From NCBI GenBank assembly GCA_964414555.1, contig CAYPWW010000004.1, positions 1-64,000 on the forward strand: a DNA stretch of 64,000 nucleotides, read 5' to 3'. The notes below the pieces were generated by a model. That model was given only the letters and a program-made list of their open reading frames with translations, searched no databases and was not told the origin of the DNA. The translations under genes and the position numbers were made by a program. This document shows, piece by piece, positions 17,040-26,028 of the stretch (position 1 is its first letter; each line of letters opens with the position of its first letter). Source of the DNA: Litorimonas sp964414555. GTDB taxonomy: Bacteria > Pseudomonadota > Alphaproteobacteria > Caulobacterales > Maricaulaceae.

Positions 17040-18853
17040 CGCCGCGGCCCAGCATCGAACAGCTCGGCCAGCTTTTCTGTCATCGCGCCGCCCAGCTGTT
17101 CGACATCCAAAATCGTGACCGCGCGTTTATACCAGCGCGTCACATCATGGCCGATGCCAATCGCGACCAGCTCGACCTCGGACCGGTTCTCGATCTTGTC
17201 GATGACCATGCGTAAGTGATTTTCCAACAGGCCGGATTTATTCTGGCTCTGCGTCGCATCATCCACGGGCGCGCCGTCGGAAATCACCATCAGGATACGC
17301 CGCTGTTCTGGCCGCGCCATCAGCCGGCGATAAGCCCATTCCAGCGCTTCGCCATCGATGTTCTCTTTCAGTAAACCCTCGCGCATCATCAGGCCAAGGT
17401 TCCGCTTTGCTCTCCGCCAAGGCATGTCTGCGGCCTTATAAATAATATGGCGTAGATCGTTCAGCCGTCCGGGGCGTTCGGGCTTGCCCGCCGCCATCCA
17501 ATCTTGGAAGCTCTTGCCGCCTTTCCACGCGCGCGTGGTAAAGCCGAGTATTTCCGCCTTCACGCCGCAACGCTCCAAGGTGCGCGCCATAATATCCGCT
17601 GTCACCGCTGCGACCATGATCGGACGGCCGCGCATAGACCCGGAGTTATCGATCAAGATCGTCACGACCGTGTCGCGGAAATCTGTTTGTTTTTCTTCCT
17701 TGAACGTTAGGGCCGACATGGGGTCTATAATCACCCGCGTCAGGCGCGCCGTGTCCAGCATGCCTTCTTCCAGATCGAACGTCCAAGAGCGCTGCTGCTG
17801 GGCTTGCAGGCGACGTTGCAGCTTGTTCGCCAGTCGTGAAATCGCGCCGGACAGCCCCGCCATATGCCCGTCCAAATATCCGCGCAGACGCTCTAGCTCT
17901 TCCGCCTCACACAAGTCTTCGGCGCGGACCATCTCATCATGCGTCGTTGTGTAAACAGCGTAGGGGTCGGGCAGGTTGGTCGGATTGGGCCGTTGCGGAT
18001 TGGCGTCGGGGGATTGTTCCGCATCGTCCTGCTCGCCCTCGATATTTTCCGCGTCGACCATGTCTTGCGGGTCGGAGCTATCATCCTGCATCGCGTCAGC
18101 GTCAGAGACTTCGGTCTGGCCGGGTTCATCCTCTGGCTCGCTGTCGGGTGCGTCTTGATTGTTTTGCTCGTCTTCATTCTCGCGAGACTCATCGTCTTGG
18201 TCGTCGGTCTCATCTGGCTCGGCGAGATCTTGGCCCAGATCGAAATCCGAAATTAATTCGTGAATTAATTCCCCGAATTTATTCTGGTCGCCCAACACTT
18301 CTGACAGCGCGTCCATCCGGCCGGCCGCTTTTAATTCGATCTCCTCACGCCATGCCGCCATGATTCCATTGGTCGAGGCGGGGAGGGGGCGACCCGACAG
18401 TTTTTCACGCGCAAATAATCCGACGGCCTCGGCAAAGCTCGTATCGTCTTTGGCGATGTCGGCTTTATCAAAGCCGCGCTTTTTCGCCCGCGCATCCAGC
18501 GCCGCCATCAGGTTGTCACCCAAGCCGGACAGATGCTGCCCGCCCAGCGCCTCAACGCGGGCTTGTTCCATTGCTTCGAATACTTGCCGCGCAGGGCCGG
18601 ATTTCGGCTGATTGCCTGCGTGGATATCTGCGTCATGCAACGCAATCCGCAGGGCCAAGCCATCTGCCTCGCCCCGCGCTTTGGCAATCTGCTCGGGCTT
18701 GATCGACGGCGGCAGGCTCGGCAGCATCACTTGATCGCGCACAATCCCCGCCACATCCCCGCCATAGGACACCTCCAACTCCGGCTCACCAGAGATGGCC
18801 TTCGTCGCAGCACCAAGTGAGCGTTTGAAATTATCGAGCGGGGTGGTGGTCAT
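17036..18853 (-). CDS. cobT: Cobaltochelatase subunit CobT
   Basis: This is the VWA-containing subunit of the aerobic cobalt chelatase, which works with the AAA+ subunit CobS and the large subunit CobN in cobalamin synthesis. The order is an N-terminal CobT domain (LDNFKRSLGAATKAISG), a long Asp/Glu-rich linker (about residues 205-290), and a C-terminal VWA domain with the metal-binding motif DNSGS near residue 401 and MVISDGAP downstream. At 605 residues it matches the family. cobS normally precedes cobT directly, but here an AT-rich gene on the opposite strand lies between them, so cobT needs its own promoter. No cobN is in the window. Confidence 0.95.
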   Translation of the reverse strand: MTTTPLDNFKRSLGAATKAISGEPELEVSYGGDVAGIVRDQVMLPSLPPSIKPEQIAKARGEADGLALRIALHDADIHAGNQPKSGPARQVFEAMEQARVEALGGQHLSGLGDNLMAALDARAKKRGFDKADIAKDDTSFAEAVGLFAREKLSGRPLPASTNGIMAAWREEIELKAAGRMDALSEVLGDQNKFGELIHELISDFDLGQDLAEPDETDDQDDESRENEDEQNNQDAPDSEPEDEPGQTEVSDADAMQDDSSDPQDMVDAENIEGEQDDAEQSPDANPQRPNPTNLPDPYAVYTTTHDEMVRAEDLCEAEELERLRGYLDGHMAGLSGAISRLANKLQRRLQAQQQRSWTFDLEEGMLDTARLTRVIIDPMSALTFKEEKQTDFRDTVVTILIDNSGSMRGRPIMVAAVTADIMARTLERCGVKAEILGFTTRAWKGGKSFQDWMAAGKPERPGRLNDLRHIIYKAADMPWRRAKRNLGLMMREGLLKENIDGEALEWAYRRLMARPEQRRILMVISDGAPVDDATQSQNKSGLLENHLRMVIDKIENRSEVELVAIGIGHDVTRWYKRAVTILDVEQLGGAMTEKLAELFDAGPRR

Positions 18854-18934
18854 GTAAGTAGGTACCCTAACATGTTCTTGACATTATTCTACAACGTATA
18901 AGAGTGCTATTCTGATTGACTAGGGGGACATGTC

Positions 18935-20200
18935 ATGACCGAGCCATTCAAGGGCGGCACAAGCCCAACCTTATTTCCGATGATGAAAGCTGGTTCTGAG
19001 GATGCAGCTACTAGTATCTTTTTTGCGGTCTTAGATATGGTGTATCCATTCAGAGAGCGACTACTGAAATCAATAGGGAAGAGCGCTTACAAAAGCGGTA
19101 ATGATTATTCGTGTGTATTACGCCCGTCTATAGGCGGCAGATTGACTGACAAAGACGTTCCTGATGCGAAATTAAATCTTGATCAAAAAACGAATTGGAG
19201 TGCTTTAGTCGAAGTAAAAATTGGTGCAGCTGATTTAGATCAGGCCCAACTTGGGCGGTATCTCAATCGTGTTATTGAGCAGAAGGTAGACGCGCTCATC
19301 ACGATTTCAAATGAGATGTGTGCAGATCCATCTATGCCACCGCTAAGATTAAAGCCTGCGGAAAAAAGGTTGCGTCGTATCGATCATTTTCATTGGTCAT
19401 GGCGATATATCACCTTCCAAGCTCAAGATGCTTTGTTGGATAATGCTATTACAGAATTAGAAGCAGAGTTACTTGAACACTTCGTTGGCTTTCTAAAACA
19501 CGACAGCTCAAAAGTTCATGGATATCATCAGATGCCAAAATGTTGGCCAGATTTTGTTGCGACGAAACGAGCCGGCGGAACTTCCTCAAAAGATGATATT
19601 GACGATGTTATATCAGGATGGTTTCAAGAAGCCGCAGACTTAGCCATGATATTGACAGAAGAAACCGGCGTTTCAGTCATTCAAGATATTTCTGAGACAA
19701 GTGCAGAATTACGTAAGGATTCTGCAGAAATTTTGTTAAATCAAAACGGCGACTTAGAGACCAAATTTATCTTTCCCAATAAAAACTACCTCAAAATAAA
19801 GTTAGATATTGATGGGGGGCGCTTTTGGTTTGAAACTTCTCACAAGCCTACATCGAAAGTGAAAACAAGCCACAAACAGATCGAGCGCTTTCTAAAGCAG
19901 TTTGTAACTGTAGGGAATGAAGACGAATGGGGTGATCATTCTGATGTTACGCTATTTGCTAAATGGTCTAGAAGAAGAACTTACACTGATATTTCTATGT
20001 CAGACGCTCTTGTCAATGTTCACGATGATACTCTGAGGGAGACTGATTTCATTGACCCAGATAGAGACTTGAAAGAAATTATTATACGTTATTCACCGAC
20101 TGGAGCAGCATCTGCTATTCGCAGTAGAAAGAAAGCTGTTGAGTTTCTGGAGTCTCAAGTTGTTTATTTTGCCGAAACCTATCTAGATTCGTTCAACTAA
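18935..20200 (+). CDS. Putative PD-(D/E)XK nuclease-like protein inserted between cobS and cobT
   Basis: I do not recognise a named family for this 421-residue protein. Residues about 75-120 carry the pattern of a PD-(D/E)XK nuclease: Asp in VPDAKLNL, the ExK pair in ALVEVKIG, and a QxxxY motif in AQLGRYLNRV, followed by the hydrophobic strand ALITISN. The remaining 300 residues are helical and beta segments without recognised motifs. The start is supported by AGGGGG about 8 bases upstream. The gene is visibly AT-richer than its neighbours, with many TTA, ATA, AAA and AAT codons, and it runs opposite to both flanking genes. Its 3' end is 2 bases from the cobS stop. This suggests horizontal acquisition, perhaps of a defence or DNA-processing gene. 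The function is inferred only from the motif pattern. Confidence 0.75.
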   Translation: MTEPFKGGTSPTLFPMMKAGSEDAATSIFFAVLDMVYPFRERLLKSIGKSAYKSGNDYSCVLRPSIGGRLTDKDVPDAKLNLDQKTNWSALVEVKIGAADLDQAQLGRYLNRVIEQKVDALITISNEMCADPSMPPLRLKPAEKRLRRIDHFHWSWRYITFQAQDALLDNAITELEAELLEHFVGFLKHDSSKVHGYHQMPKCWPDFVATKRAGGTSSKDDIDDVISGWFQEAADLAMILTEETGVSVIQDISETSAELRKDSAEILLNQNGDLETKFIFPNKNYLKIKLDIDGGRFWFETSHKPTSKVKTSHKQIERFLKQFVTVGNEDEWGDHSDVTLFAKWSRRRTYTDISMSDALVNVHDDTLRETDFIDPDRDLKEIIIRYSPTGAASAIRSRKKAVEFLESQVVYFAETYLDSFN

Positions 20201-20202
20201 CC

Positions 20203-21189
20203 CTAAGCCACCATCACCGTAACCGCGCTCTCTTCCAGTTCACTCCCAAATGCGCGCTGGTAAAACTCGCTGATGATGGGACGCTCTAATTCGTCGCATT
20301 TATTCAGGAACGTCAGGCGGAAAGCTTGTGCGATGTCACCATCGAAAATGCGGGCGTTTTCGGCCCAGTTCATGACGGTCCGTGGGGACATGACGGTCGA
20401 GATATCGCCCGCGATAAAGCTGTTCCGCGTCATATCGGCGACGCGCACCATGGAGGCGATCAGGTCGCGACCTTCGGGCGTGTCGTATGCTGGGGACTTG
20501 GCGAGGACGATTTTCTCTTCCTCGTCATGCGCCAGATAGTTCAGCTGGCAGACAACGGACCACCGGTCCATTTGGCCTTGGTTGATCTGCTGCGTGCCGT
20601 GATAAAGACCGGTCGTATCGCCGAGGCCAACCGTGTTCGTCGTCGCGAAAATGCGAAAGAACGGATGGGGCGTGATGACTTTATTTTGGTCCAGCAAAGT
20701 CAGGCGGCCTTGCGCCTCGAGGACGCGCTGGATCACGAACATCACGTCGGGGCGGCCCGCATCATATTCATCAAAGGTCAGGGCGACAGGATTTTGTAGT
20801 GCCCATGGCAGCAGGCCTTCTCGGAACTCCGTGATCTGCTTGCCGTCTTTGAGGACGATCGCGTCCTTGCCGATCAAATCGATCCGGCTGACATGGCTAT
20901 CGAGGTTGATCCGCACCAGCGGCCAGTTCAATCGCGCGGCGACTTGCTCGATATGCGTTGATTTACCCGTCCCGTGATAGCCTTGGATCATCACGCGGCG
21001 ATCATGGGCAAAGCCGGCGCAGATGGCTTGGGTTGTGCGGGTGTCGAAACGATAGGCGTCATCGATTTCCGGCACATATTCTGAGCGCTTGGAAAAAGCC
21101 GGCAGCTCCATATCGAAATCCACGCCAAAGACCTCCCGCGCAGAGACGGTCTGGTCTGGCGTCATCAGGGGAAACTTGTCGTCGGTCAT
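20203..21189 (-). CDS. cobS: Cobaltochelatase AAA+ subunit CobS
   Basis: This ATPase subunit pairs with CobT to drive cobalt insertion into hydrogenobyrinate a,c-diamide. The Walker A motif GYHGTGKST is at residues 70-78, a Walker B-type motif is in ALTFDEYDAG, and the sensor region is FRIFATTNTVGLGD. At 328 residues it is normal. It lies downstream of a J-domain protein gene on the same strand, a conserved alphaproteobacterial arrangement. The cobT gene that should follow directly is displaced by the foreign-looking gene at 18935-20200. Many alphaproteobacteria keep cobST without nearby B12 genes, so the exact role here is not proven. Confidence 0.95.
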   Translation of the reverse strand: MTDDKFPLMTPDQTVSAREVFGVDFDMELPAFSKRSEYVPEIDDAYRFDTRTTQAICAGFAHDRRVMIQGYHGTGKSTHIEQVAARLNWPLVRINLDSHVSRIDLIGKDAIVLKDGKQITEFREGLLPWALQNPVALTFDEYDAGRPDVMFVIQRVLEAQGRLTLLDQNKVITPHPFFRIFATTNTVGLGDTTGLYHGTQQINQGQMDRWSVVCQLNYLAHDEEEKIVLAKSPAYDTPEGRDLIASMVRVADMTRNSFIAGDISTVMSPRTVMNWAENARIFDGDIAQAFRLTFLNKCDELERPIISEFYQRAFGSELEESAVTVMVA

Positions 21190-21254
21190 GTCAGGAGTCT
21201 TTTCGTAGAATTTAGCCGGTGGCGCAGCGCCTGCGCATAATGTCTATACGGCGT

Positions 21255-21869
21255 TTAGCCCAAGTTCGTTGTTTTCAATACTTTCATCGCACTGACGACG
21301 CGCTGGAAGCTTTCTTCCGTGTTGCGCTTGCCTTGGTTGGCGTCGGGATGGAGCTGTTTGACCAGCTGGGTGTAACGTTTGCGGACATCGGATTTCGTCG
21401 CCGTATCGTCGAGACCCAGATCGTTGAGGGCCTTGAGCTGCATTTTGGACAGGCGGCGCGTGGGCGCGACCTCTTGCGGTTCGGACCCGTCGCCAAAGAT
21501 GTTATAGCCCTCAGCGGTCGCAGCGGTGTGTCCTGCGCGGCGTTTCTTTTGCGCAGCGGCGCGTTCACCTGTGTTTTTGCGTACATCCCAAGTGGGACGA
21601 TGGCCATGACGCGCGCCAACTTGCCATTCCTGAATATCGGCGTCGGTCATGCCGGAGAAGAAGTTCCAGTTCTTATTATATTCGCGCGCGTGTTTTTGAC
21701 AAAAATTGAAGTAATCGCGCAGACGATCGGGGGACTTGGGCGCTTTGCAGCCACCCTTTTCCACGCAGCCCGCCCATTCGCAGGGGAGCTCGTCCGGCTT
21801 TTTCTTTTTCTTGGACTTCGCCGCGCGAATGTCGATGCCCTTGGGCTTGTATTCGTAATTTGAGGGCAT
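21255..21869 (-). CDS. J-domain (DnaJ-class) protein
   Basis: This 204-residue protein has a C-terminal J domain (about 148-204) with the HPD tripeptide at 174-176 (QLHPDANQG), so it should stimulate a DnaK-type Hsp70. The N-terminal half has a Lys-rich stretch (SKKKKKPDE) and cysteines at 30, 35, 41 and 57 with nearby His (CEWAGCVEKGGC), which might bind zinc. It is unlike classic DnaJ because there is no G/F or CxxCxGxG zinc-finger region. It sits upstream of cobS, as in many Alphaproteobacteria, and divergent from the bolA-like gene. Confidence 0.9.
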   Translation of the reverse strand: MPSNYEYKPKGIDIRAAKSKKKKKPDELPCEWAGCVEKGGCKAPKSPDRLRDYFNFCQKHAREYNKNWNFFSGMTDADIQEWQVGARHGHRPTWDVRKNTGERAAAQKKRRAGHTAATAEGYNIFGDGSEPQEVAPTRRLSKMQLKALNDLGLDDTATKSDVRKRYTQLVKQLHPDANQGKRNTEESFQRVVSAMKVLKTTNLG

Positions 21870-21931
21870 AGGGCCTATATCAATCTAGGATAAACGAGAG
21901 CCATATTCGGCTCGAATAAGGACTGCACAAC

Positions 21932-22207
21932 ATGGGTAGATTGACCGACGCAATCAAGGAAAAACTCGCCGCCCGGTTCAACCCGTCGCAGTTAGAGGTG
22001 ATTGACGAGAGCGCGAAGCACGCTGGCCACGCCGGGGCGGCTGAACACGCGGCGGAAGGCAAGTCGGCGGAGAGCCACGTCCACGTCATTATCGTGGCGG
22101 AAAGCTTCGCCGGAATGAGCACGCTCGCCAAGCATCGTGCGGTGCTGGAGGCGGTCAAAGATGAGGTCGAGCAGCTGCATGCTTTCTCGCTGGAGGCGAA
22201 AGCCTAG
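21932..22207 (+). CDS. BolA family protein
   Basis: This 91-residue BolA/IbaG-type protein belongs to a family that partners with monothiol glutaredoxins in iron-sulphur and iron handling. The N-terminal MGRLTDAIKEKLAARFNP segment, the ESHVHVIIVAESFAGMSTLAKHR-like core (seen as SHVHVIIVAESFAG) and the HAFSLEAKA ending are diagnostic. An extra Ala/Gly/His stretch (SAKHAGHAGAAEHAAEGK) lies in the loop before the core, with His residues that may help bind a cluster. It is divergent from the J-domain gene by 62 bases. Confidence 0.93.
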   Translation: MGRLTDAIKEKLAARFNPSQLEVIDESAKHAGHAGAAEHAAEGKSAESHVHVIIVAESFAGMSTLAKHRAVLEAVKDEVEQLHAFSLEAKA

Positions 22208-22315
22208 ACTCTATCCGGATGACGCCAAAGCGTCTGCCACGCTTGCCCAGACCCTTGCGCAGGCGCGTGATTTCCTTCAGCAAAGGTTAATCGTGCTTTT
22301 CGTAAGGGTTTGCCC

Positions 22316-24280
22316 ATGATGAAATCTGTCCTGCTAGCTACGTCTTTCCTTGCGCTCGGCGCACTTGTTACGGGCTGTGCCTCGACCGCACAGGGCCAAA
22401 AGACCAGCGCCTTGATGACCTCTGTTCCAACGGAATCATTGCAGACAGAGGTTCCTGCGGGTGGGGTGCTGGCGGTTATCCGATATCCGGCCGTCGTCGA
22501 TACAAAGGCGCAGGACGCGTTTCGCCGCGCCTATGCGACACGTGCGATCGGCGGCAAGGCGGGCTCAGGTACGATTAACAGCGCCGAAGCCGGAGCGATT
22601 GCCGACGGTGCCGTTGTAAAATCGAATTACTTTGCGCTCTCGCTTTATAAAGAACTCGCCGCGCGCTTGCCGGAGCATGCTGTGCTGCTCTCGCCGCATG
22701 CTGTGACACTGGACGCCGGCGGCAGTTTGACGTCAGAGCCGATCACACAGGCGGAAAGTCTGGCCAGTGTCGTGGCGATTGATTTCGCGACCTATTCCCA
22801 TCCCGATACGGATAAGATGATGGGCAAAGCGCCGCAGACCTTTGGCGATCTGATTACCCCGCTCGTGACCGTACGGACCGACCACCGTGCGGCCGCGCCG
22901 ACGCAAGGCGTGTTGCTCGCCTCACGTCCACTCTTGACGCGCGCCGCTGCGGAAGGTCGCGAAAATGCGCTTGAGACGATTGCGGCTTTACAGGGCGGTG
23001 ATCTTGCGCCCGTTACGCCAGAACTCGATTTCGTCTCGTACATCACGAATGATACGCCAGCATCTGTTTCGACCAGCGGACTTGGCAAGGGCGTAGCCGA
23101 CAATGCCGCCATGAGCTTACCAGTCGAGAAAATTCGCTTTTCCAAAACGGATATGCAGGCGCTGAAAACCGCAACAGATGGATCCGTCGATCCGTTAGAT
23201 GATGTCTACACAGAGCCGCTTGCCGCGCGGATCGTGGCCATCTTGAATGACCTCGATACTGATCGCGCCGTGATGATGGGCAAGGCGGCCAGTGTCGCCG
23301 AATTTGACCCCAGCCTCGCCGCGCTAACCTTTGTCGGCAGTGACGACGCGGATTATGCGGCGCGCGTCAATTACGCCGAGCGCTTGTTAGAAGCGCAACG
23401 CAAATATCTTTCGGTGCAATCGCTGCGCATTTTTGATGGCGTCCATAATTCCGAAATGGGCGCGCAAGTCAGAGACCTCATCGTCTCCGAATATAATGTG
23501 CTCGAACGTCGCCGCGAATTGGCACGCAAACAAAACATGGCCACAGCTTTGGCCGTCGTCGGGGCTGTAGCGGGCGGCGTGGCAATGGGAAGTGGCTCGA
23601 ATTGCGGCAATGCGCGGACACAATCCGAATATAATAATTGCGTTCGCAATAATCAGGCGAAGGCCGCCTTGGGGCAGATCGGCATCCAGAGCGCGATCTA
23701 TGCCGCGACAGAGGCCGCCGCTTTGAACAGAATGTCCAAGAATGTCGGTTCTAATTACCTGACCTCTATCGTGCCTGCATTAGAGCAACAGACAACTGTC
23801 ACCGTCGATCTGCTGGACTCGAACGAGACGATCACCGCTATTCGCTATGAAGATCTGCAAGCCAAATTACAGAGCCTGTATGCGTCCAAACAACGCTCGC
23901 TCGATACCGTTGCGACCCGCTGCGCCTATCTGGACGGCGCAGGTGCGCGGACGGGAACATGGCTGGGTGTGTGTGAGGGCGGTCTTGCCAATGGCTCTGG
24001 TGCGGGGGCTTATTCGGACGGCGACGCAACCGTCGAATATTACGGATATACACGCAATGGTTTGGCTGATGGGCCGGGCCTCATGATCCGCCATGCCCCT
24101 GATGCCAGCACGTCGTATGAAGGTCAGTTCCGAGCAGGACAGCCGGATGGTGCGGTGCGCGTGTCGCAATCGGGTCAAGCCGATCGCACACGTCAGTTCT
24201 CTGCCGGGCAAGATGTCGGCGCAAGCTCTCAGGCTGCGCCGTCACCTTTTGATGGCCCGAGCCCGCTGGGAACAAACTAA
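22316..24280 (+). CDS. Large lipoprotein with C-terminal MORN-like repeats
   Basis: This is the first gene of a seven-gene envelope cluster. The signal peptide ends in the lipobox LVTGC with Cys21. I chose ATG 22316 because AAGGG lies 7 bases upstream. The 654-residue mature protein has a mixed alpha/beta N-terminal half and a small hydrophobic glycine-rich patch (ALAVVGAVAGGVAMG, about residue 415). The C-terminal part has MORN-like units (GLANGSGAGAYSDGD, GLADGPGLMIRH, YEGQFRAGQPDGAVRV). These units commonly bind lipid or protein surfaces. An outer-membrane location facing the periplasm is inferred. The stop overlaps the next start by one base (TAATG). The function is unknown. Confidence 0.8.
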   Translation: MMKSVLLATSFLALGALVTGCASTAQGQKTSALMTSVPTESLQTEVPAGGVLAVIRYPAVVDTKAQDAFRRAYATRAIGGKAGSGTINSAEAGAIADGAVVKSNYFALSLYKELAARLPEHAVLLSPHAVTLDAGGSLTSEPITQAESLASVVAIDFATYSHPDTDKMMGKAPQTFGDLITPLVTVRTDHRAAAPTQGVLLASRPLLTRAAAEGRENALETIAALQGGDLAPVTPELDFVSYITNDTPASVSTSGLGKGVADNAAMSLPVEKIRFSKTDMQALKTATDGSVDPLDDVYTEPLAARIVAILNDLDTDRAVMMGKAASVAEFDPSLAALTFVGSDDADYAARVNYAERLLEAQRKYLSVQSLRIFDGVHNSEMGAQVRDLIVSEYNVLERRRELARKQNMATALAVVGAVAGGVAMGSGSNCGNARTQSEYNNCVRNNQAKAALGQIGIQSAIYAATEAAALNRMSKNVGSNYLTSIVPALEQQTTVTVDLLDSNETITAIRYEDLQAKLQSLYASKQRSLDTVATRCAYLDGAGARTGTWLGVCEGGLANGSGAGAYSDGDATVEYYGYTRNGLADGPGLMIRHAPDASTSYEGQFRAGQPDGAVRVSQSGQADRTRQFSAGQDVGASSQAAPSPFDGPSPLGTN

Positions 24281-25068
24281 TGCGCGCGATCCTTCTGACA
24301 GCCGTGCTGAGCGCACTGCCGCTGACCGTTGCGGCACAGGACATCCCTGCGCCTGCGCAAAATCAATCCGTTTGCTTGGACCGCATGGCCGAGTTCCCGA
24401 CGGATGACCCTGTCGCGCGCTATCAGTTTTTCAAGCTCGTCTCTGAAACAGCTGTTGGTGCGGATATGGGCGCCCAGGCTATGCTGAACCATTATGGCCA
24501 ACCCGCCGTGGAACCGGGCACGCCTGTTTTGTCCGTGATCGAAGACATCGCCAATCCTGTCCTGCGCCAAGCCGCGCCAGAGATCATTGTGGCGTCTACA
24601 AATTATCTCGTCGGTTTCGCCCAATCCTGCGACGCGTTTATTACGGGTCAAACGGATAGCTTGCTCGCCTTTGATGCGACGCTCGCTGACCCAGAATTTA
24701 ACGCCCTGATTTCCGAGGACGCTTTGTTCCTGCGCCAGATTTTATCCGAGAGTTTGGACCGTTTGGGCGCAAGCTCTGATGCGACCCATGCGGGTGCGGC
24801 GGCTCGCTACTCGGCCTCGCTTGTCAGCCAGCGCGACGCGGTAGAATTCGCAGCTTTTGATGCAGAAATCGCAGAGCTGGAAACGCTCTTTATGGATGAT
24901 CTCGATGGGCGTCTCGCACGGTCGAATGATGTCATTAATTCGGAGATGGACCGCGAGCTTCTGGGTGACAGCGTGCAACTCTCGACGGATATGAACGAGG
25001 CCGCGCGCAAGCGACATAAGGAAGAGCGGCTGTACCGCCTCATCCGTATTTTTGGGGGCGGCTACTAG
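24280..25068 (+). CDS. Periplasmic helical protein of the VWA/proton-channel cluster
   Basis: This 262-residue protein has a clear Sec signal peptide (MRAILLTAVLSALPLTVAAQ, cleavage near residue 19), so it should be periplasmic. The mature part is rich in Ala, Asp, Glu and Leu and predicted mostly helical, with two Cys (SVCLDRM and QSCDAFI) that could form a disulphide, and a basic C-terminus (ARKRHKEERLYRLIR). I recognise no family. It starts one base inside the preceding stop and ends 6 bases before the first VWA gene, so it is almost certainly co-translated with the cluster and may be an accessory subunit. Confidence 0.75.
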   Translation: MRAILLTAVLSALPLTVAAQDIPAPAQNQSVCLDRMAEFPTDDPVARYQFFKLVSETAVGADMGAQAMLNHYGQPAVEPGTPVLSVIEDIANPVLRQAAPEIIVASTNYLVGFAQSCDAFITGQTDSLLAFDATLADPEFNALISEDALFLRQILSESLDRLGASSDATHAGAAARYSASLVSQRDAVEFAAFDAEIAELETLFMDDLDGRLARSNDVINSEMDRELLGDSVQLSTDMNEAARKRHKEERLYRLIRIFGGGY

Positions 25069-25074
25069 TCTCCC

Positions 25075-26028
25075 ATGCGAGCAAAGCGGCGCTCCATCGC
25101 AGTCTTTTCTATCTCGGCGCTGGACCTGTTCGCAGCGGCGTTGGGCGCGTTTATCTTGATCGTGTTGGTGCTGTTTCCCTTCTATAAATTGGGCGGCACA
25201 GATGTGTCGATGGAGGAGCTGGAAGAGCAAGTCCGCAAGCGCCGCTTTGCGGCCGAGAGCGTCCGCACCGACATGTCCGTTATCCGCGCACTGCAAGCGG
25301 AAATCCGTTTATTAGATAAGCAATATCTGACGACGCAAACCGAGATGAGCGAGACGGAGGCGCGGCTGCAAGAGGTGTTGAAACAAACGGCAGAAGTCGA
25401 AATTCCCGACCCGCAGCCCCAGCCCGAACCTATTCCTGACCCGACGCCCACGCCGACCCCGGAACCGCCAGAGCCACCGCGCTCGATTAATCGCGGCGTC
25501 GAGTTTTCCATTTTGGGACTGGCAACAGATCGAAAGAATGTTGCCATTGTTGTTGATATGTCCGGCTCTATGCGGGCGCATCGAGGGAAGGTCACGCAAG
25601 CGCTGAATGAAATCCTGTCTCAGATGAAACCCGATAATCGATTTGTGATTGTTGGCTATCGCGGCGGGCCGACCTTTGACAGTTTCCCCTCCAATGGACA
25701 GCTCACCCGCGCTGATGCGGGTACGATTTCTCGCGCGCGCGGGTTTGTCGACGGCTTGCCCAGCCGATTTGGCGGCGGAACGCCAACGCAAAATGCGATG
25801 ATCCGGACGTTGAACCTGCGCCCCGAAGCGATTATCCTGATCTCAGATGGTGCGCCGGATGACGGCAGTCCCGGCGAGATCGTGCGCAATGTTACCAATC
25901 GGAACAGAGGTCGCGCGGAAATCCATACCGTCGCGATCGGGGATTATACGTCGGATAAAAAACTAACGGTTTTCTTGCAGGAACTCGCCAATCGCAATCG
26001 CGGCGACTTCGTGGGACGGTCGCGATGA
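25075..26028 (+). CDS. Membrane-anchored VWA protein with MotB-like helix (paralogue 1)
   Basis: This 317-residue protein has a single N-terminal membrane helix (about 14-37). Its sequence FSISALDLFAAALGAF places Asp17 near the start of the helix, like the proton-binding Asp of MotB/ExbD/TolR proteins. A coiled-coil-like stretch (45-105) and a Pro-rich linker (110-136, repeated PEP/PTP) lead to a VWA domain with an intact metal site (DMSGS at 161-165, GGGTPTQNAM, LISDGAPDDG). The VWA domain should be periplasmic. Its stop overlaps the start of its paralogue by 4 bases (ATGA). With the ExbB/MotA-like protein two genes on, it is a candidate ion-driven stator subunit with a VWA output domain. 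Confidence 0.85.
   Translation: MRAKRRSIAVFSISALDLFAAALGAFILIVLVLFPFYKLGGTDVSMEELEEQVRKRRFAAESVRTDMSVIRALQAEIRLLDKQYLTTQTEMSETEARLQEVLKQTAEVEIPDPQPQPEPIPDPTPTPTPEPPEPPRSINRGVEFSILGLATDRKNVAIVVDMSGSMRAHRGKVTQALNEILSQMKPDNRFVIVGYRGGPTFDSFPSNGQLTRADAGTISRARGFVDGLPSRFGGGTPTQNAMIRTLNLRPEAIILISDGAPDDGSPGEIVRNVTNRNRGRAEIHTVAIGDYTSDKKLTVFLQELANRNRGDFVGRSR

Noticed and set aside
17836..18363. Plus-strand frames inside cobT
   Set aside because: They arise from the acidic linker's repetitive codons read in reverse; cobT is unambiguous.
18878..18902. TTGACA and TATAAG before the PD-(D/E)XK-like gene as a promoter
   Set aside because: The spacing is 13 bases, too short for a standard promoter; left unannotated.
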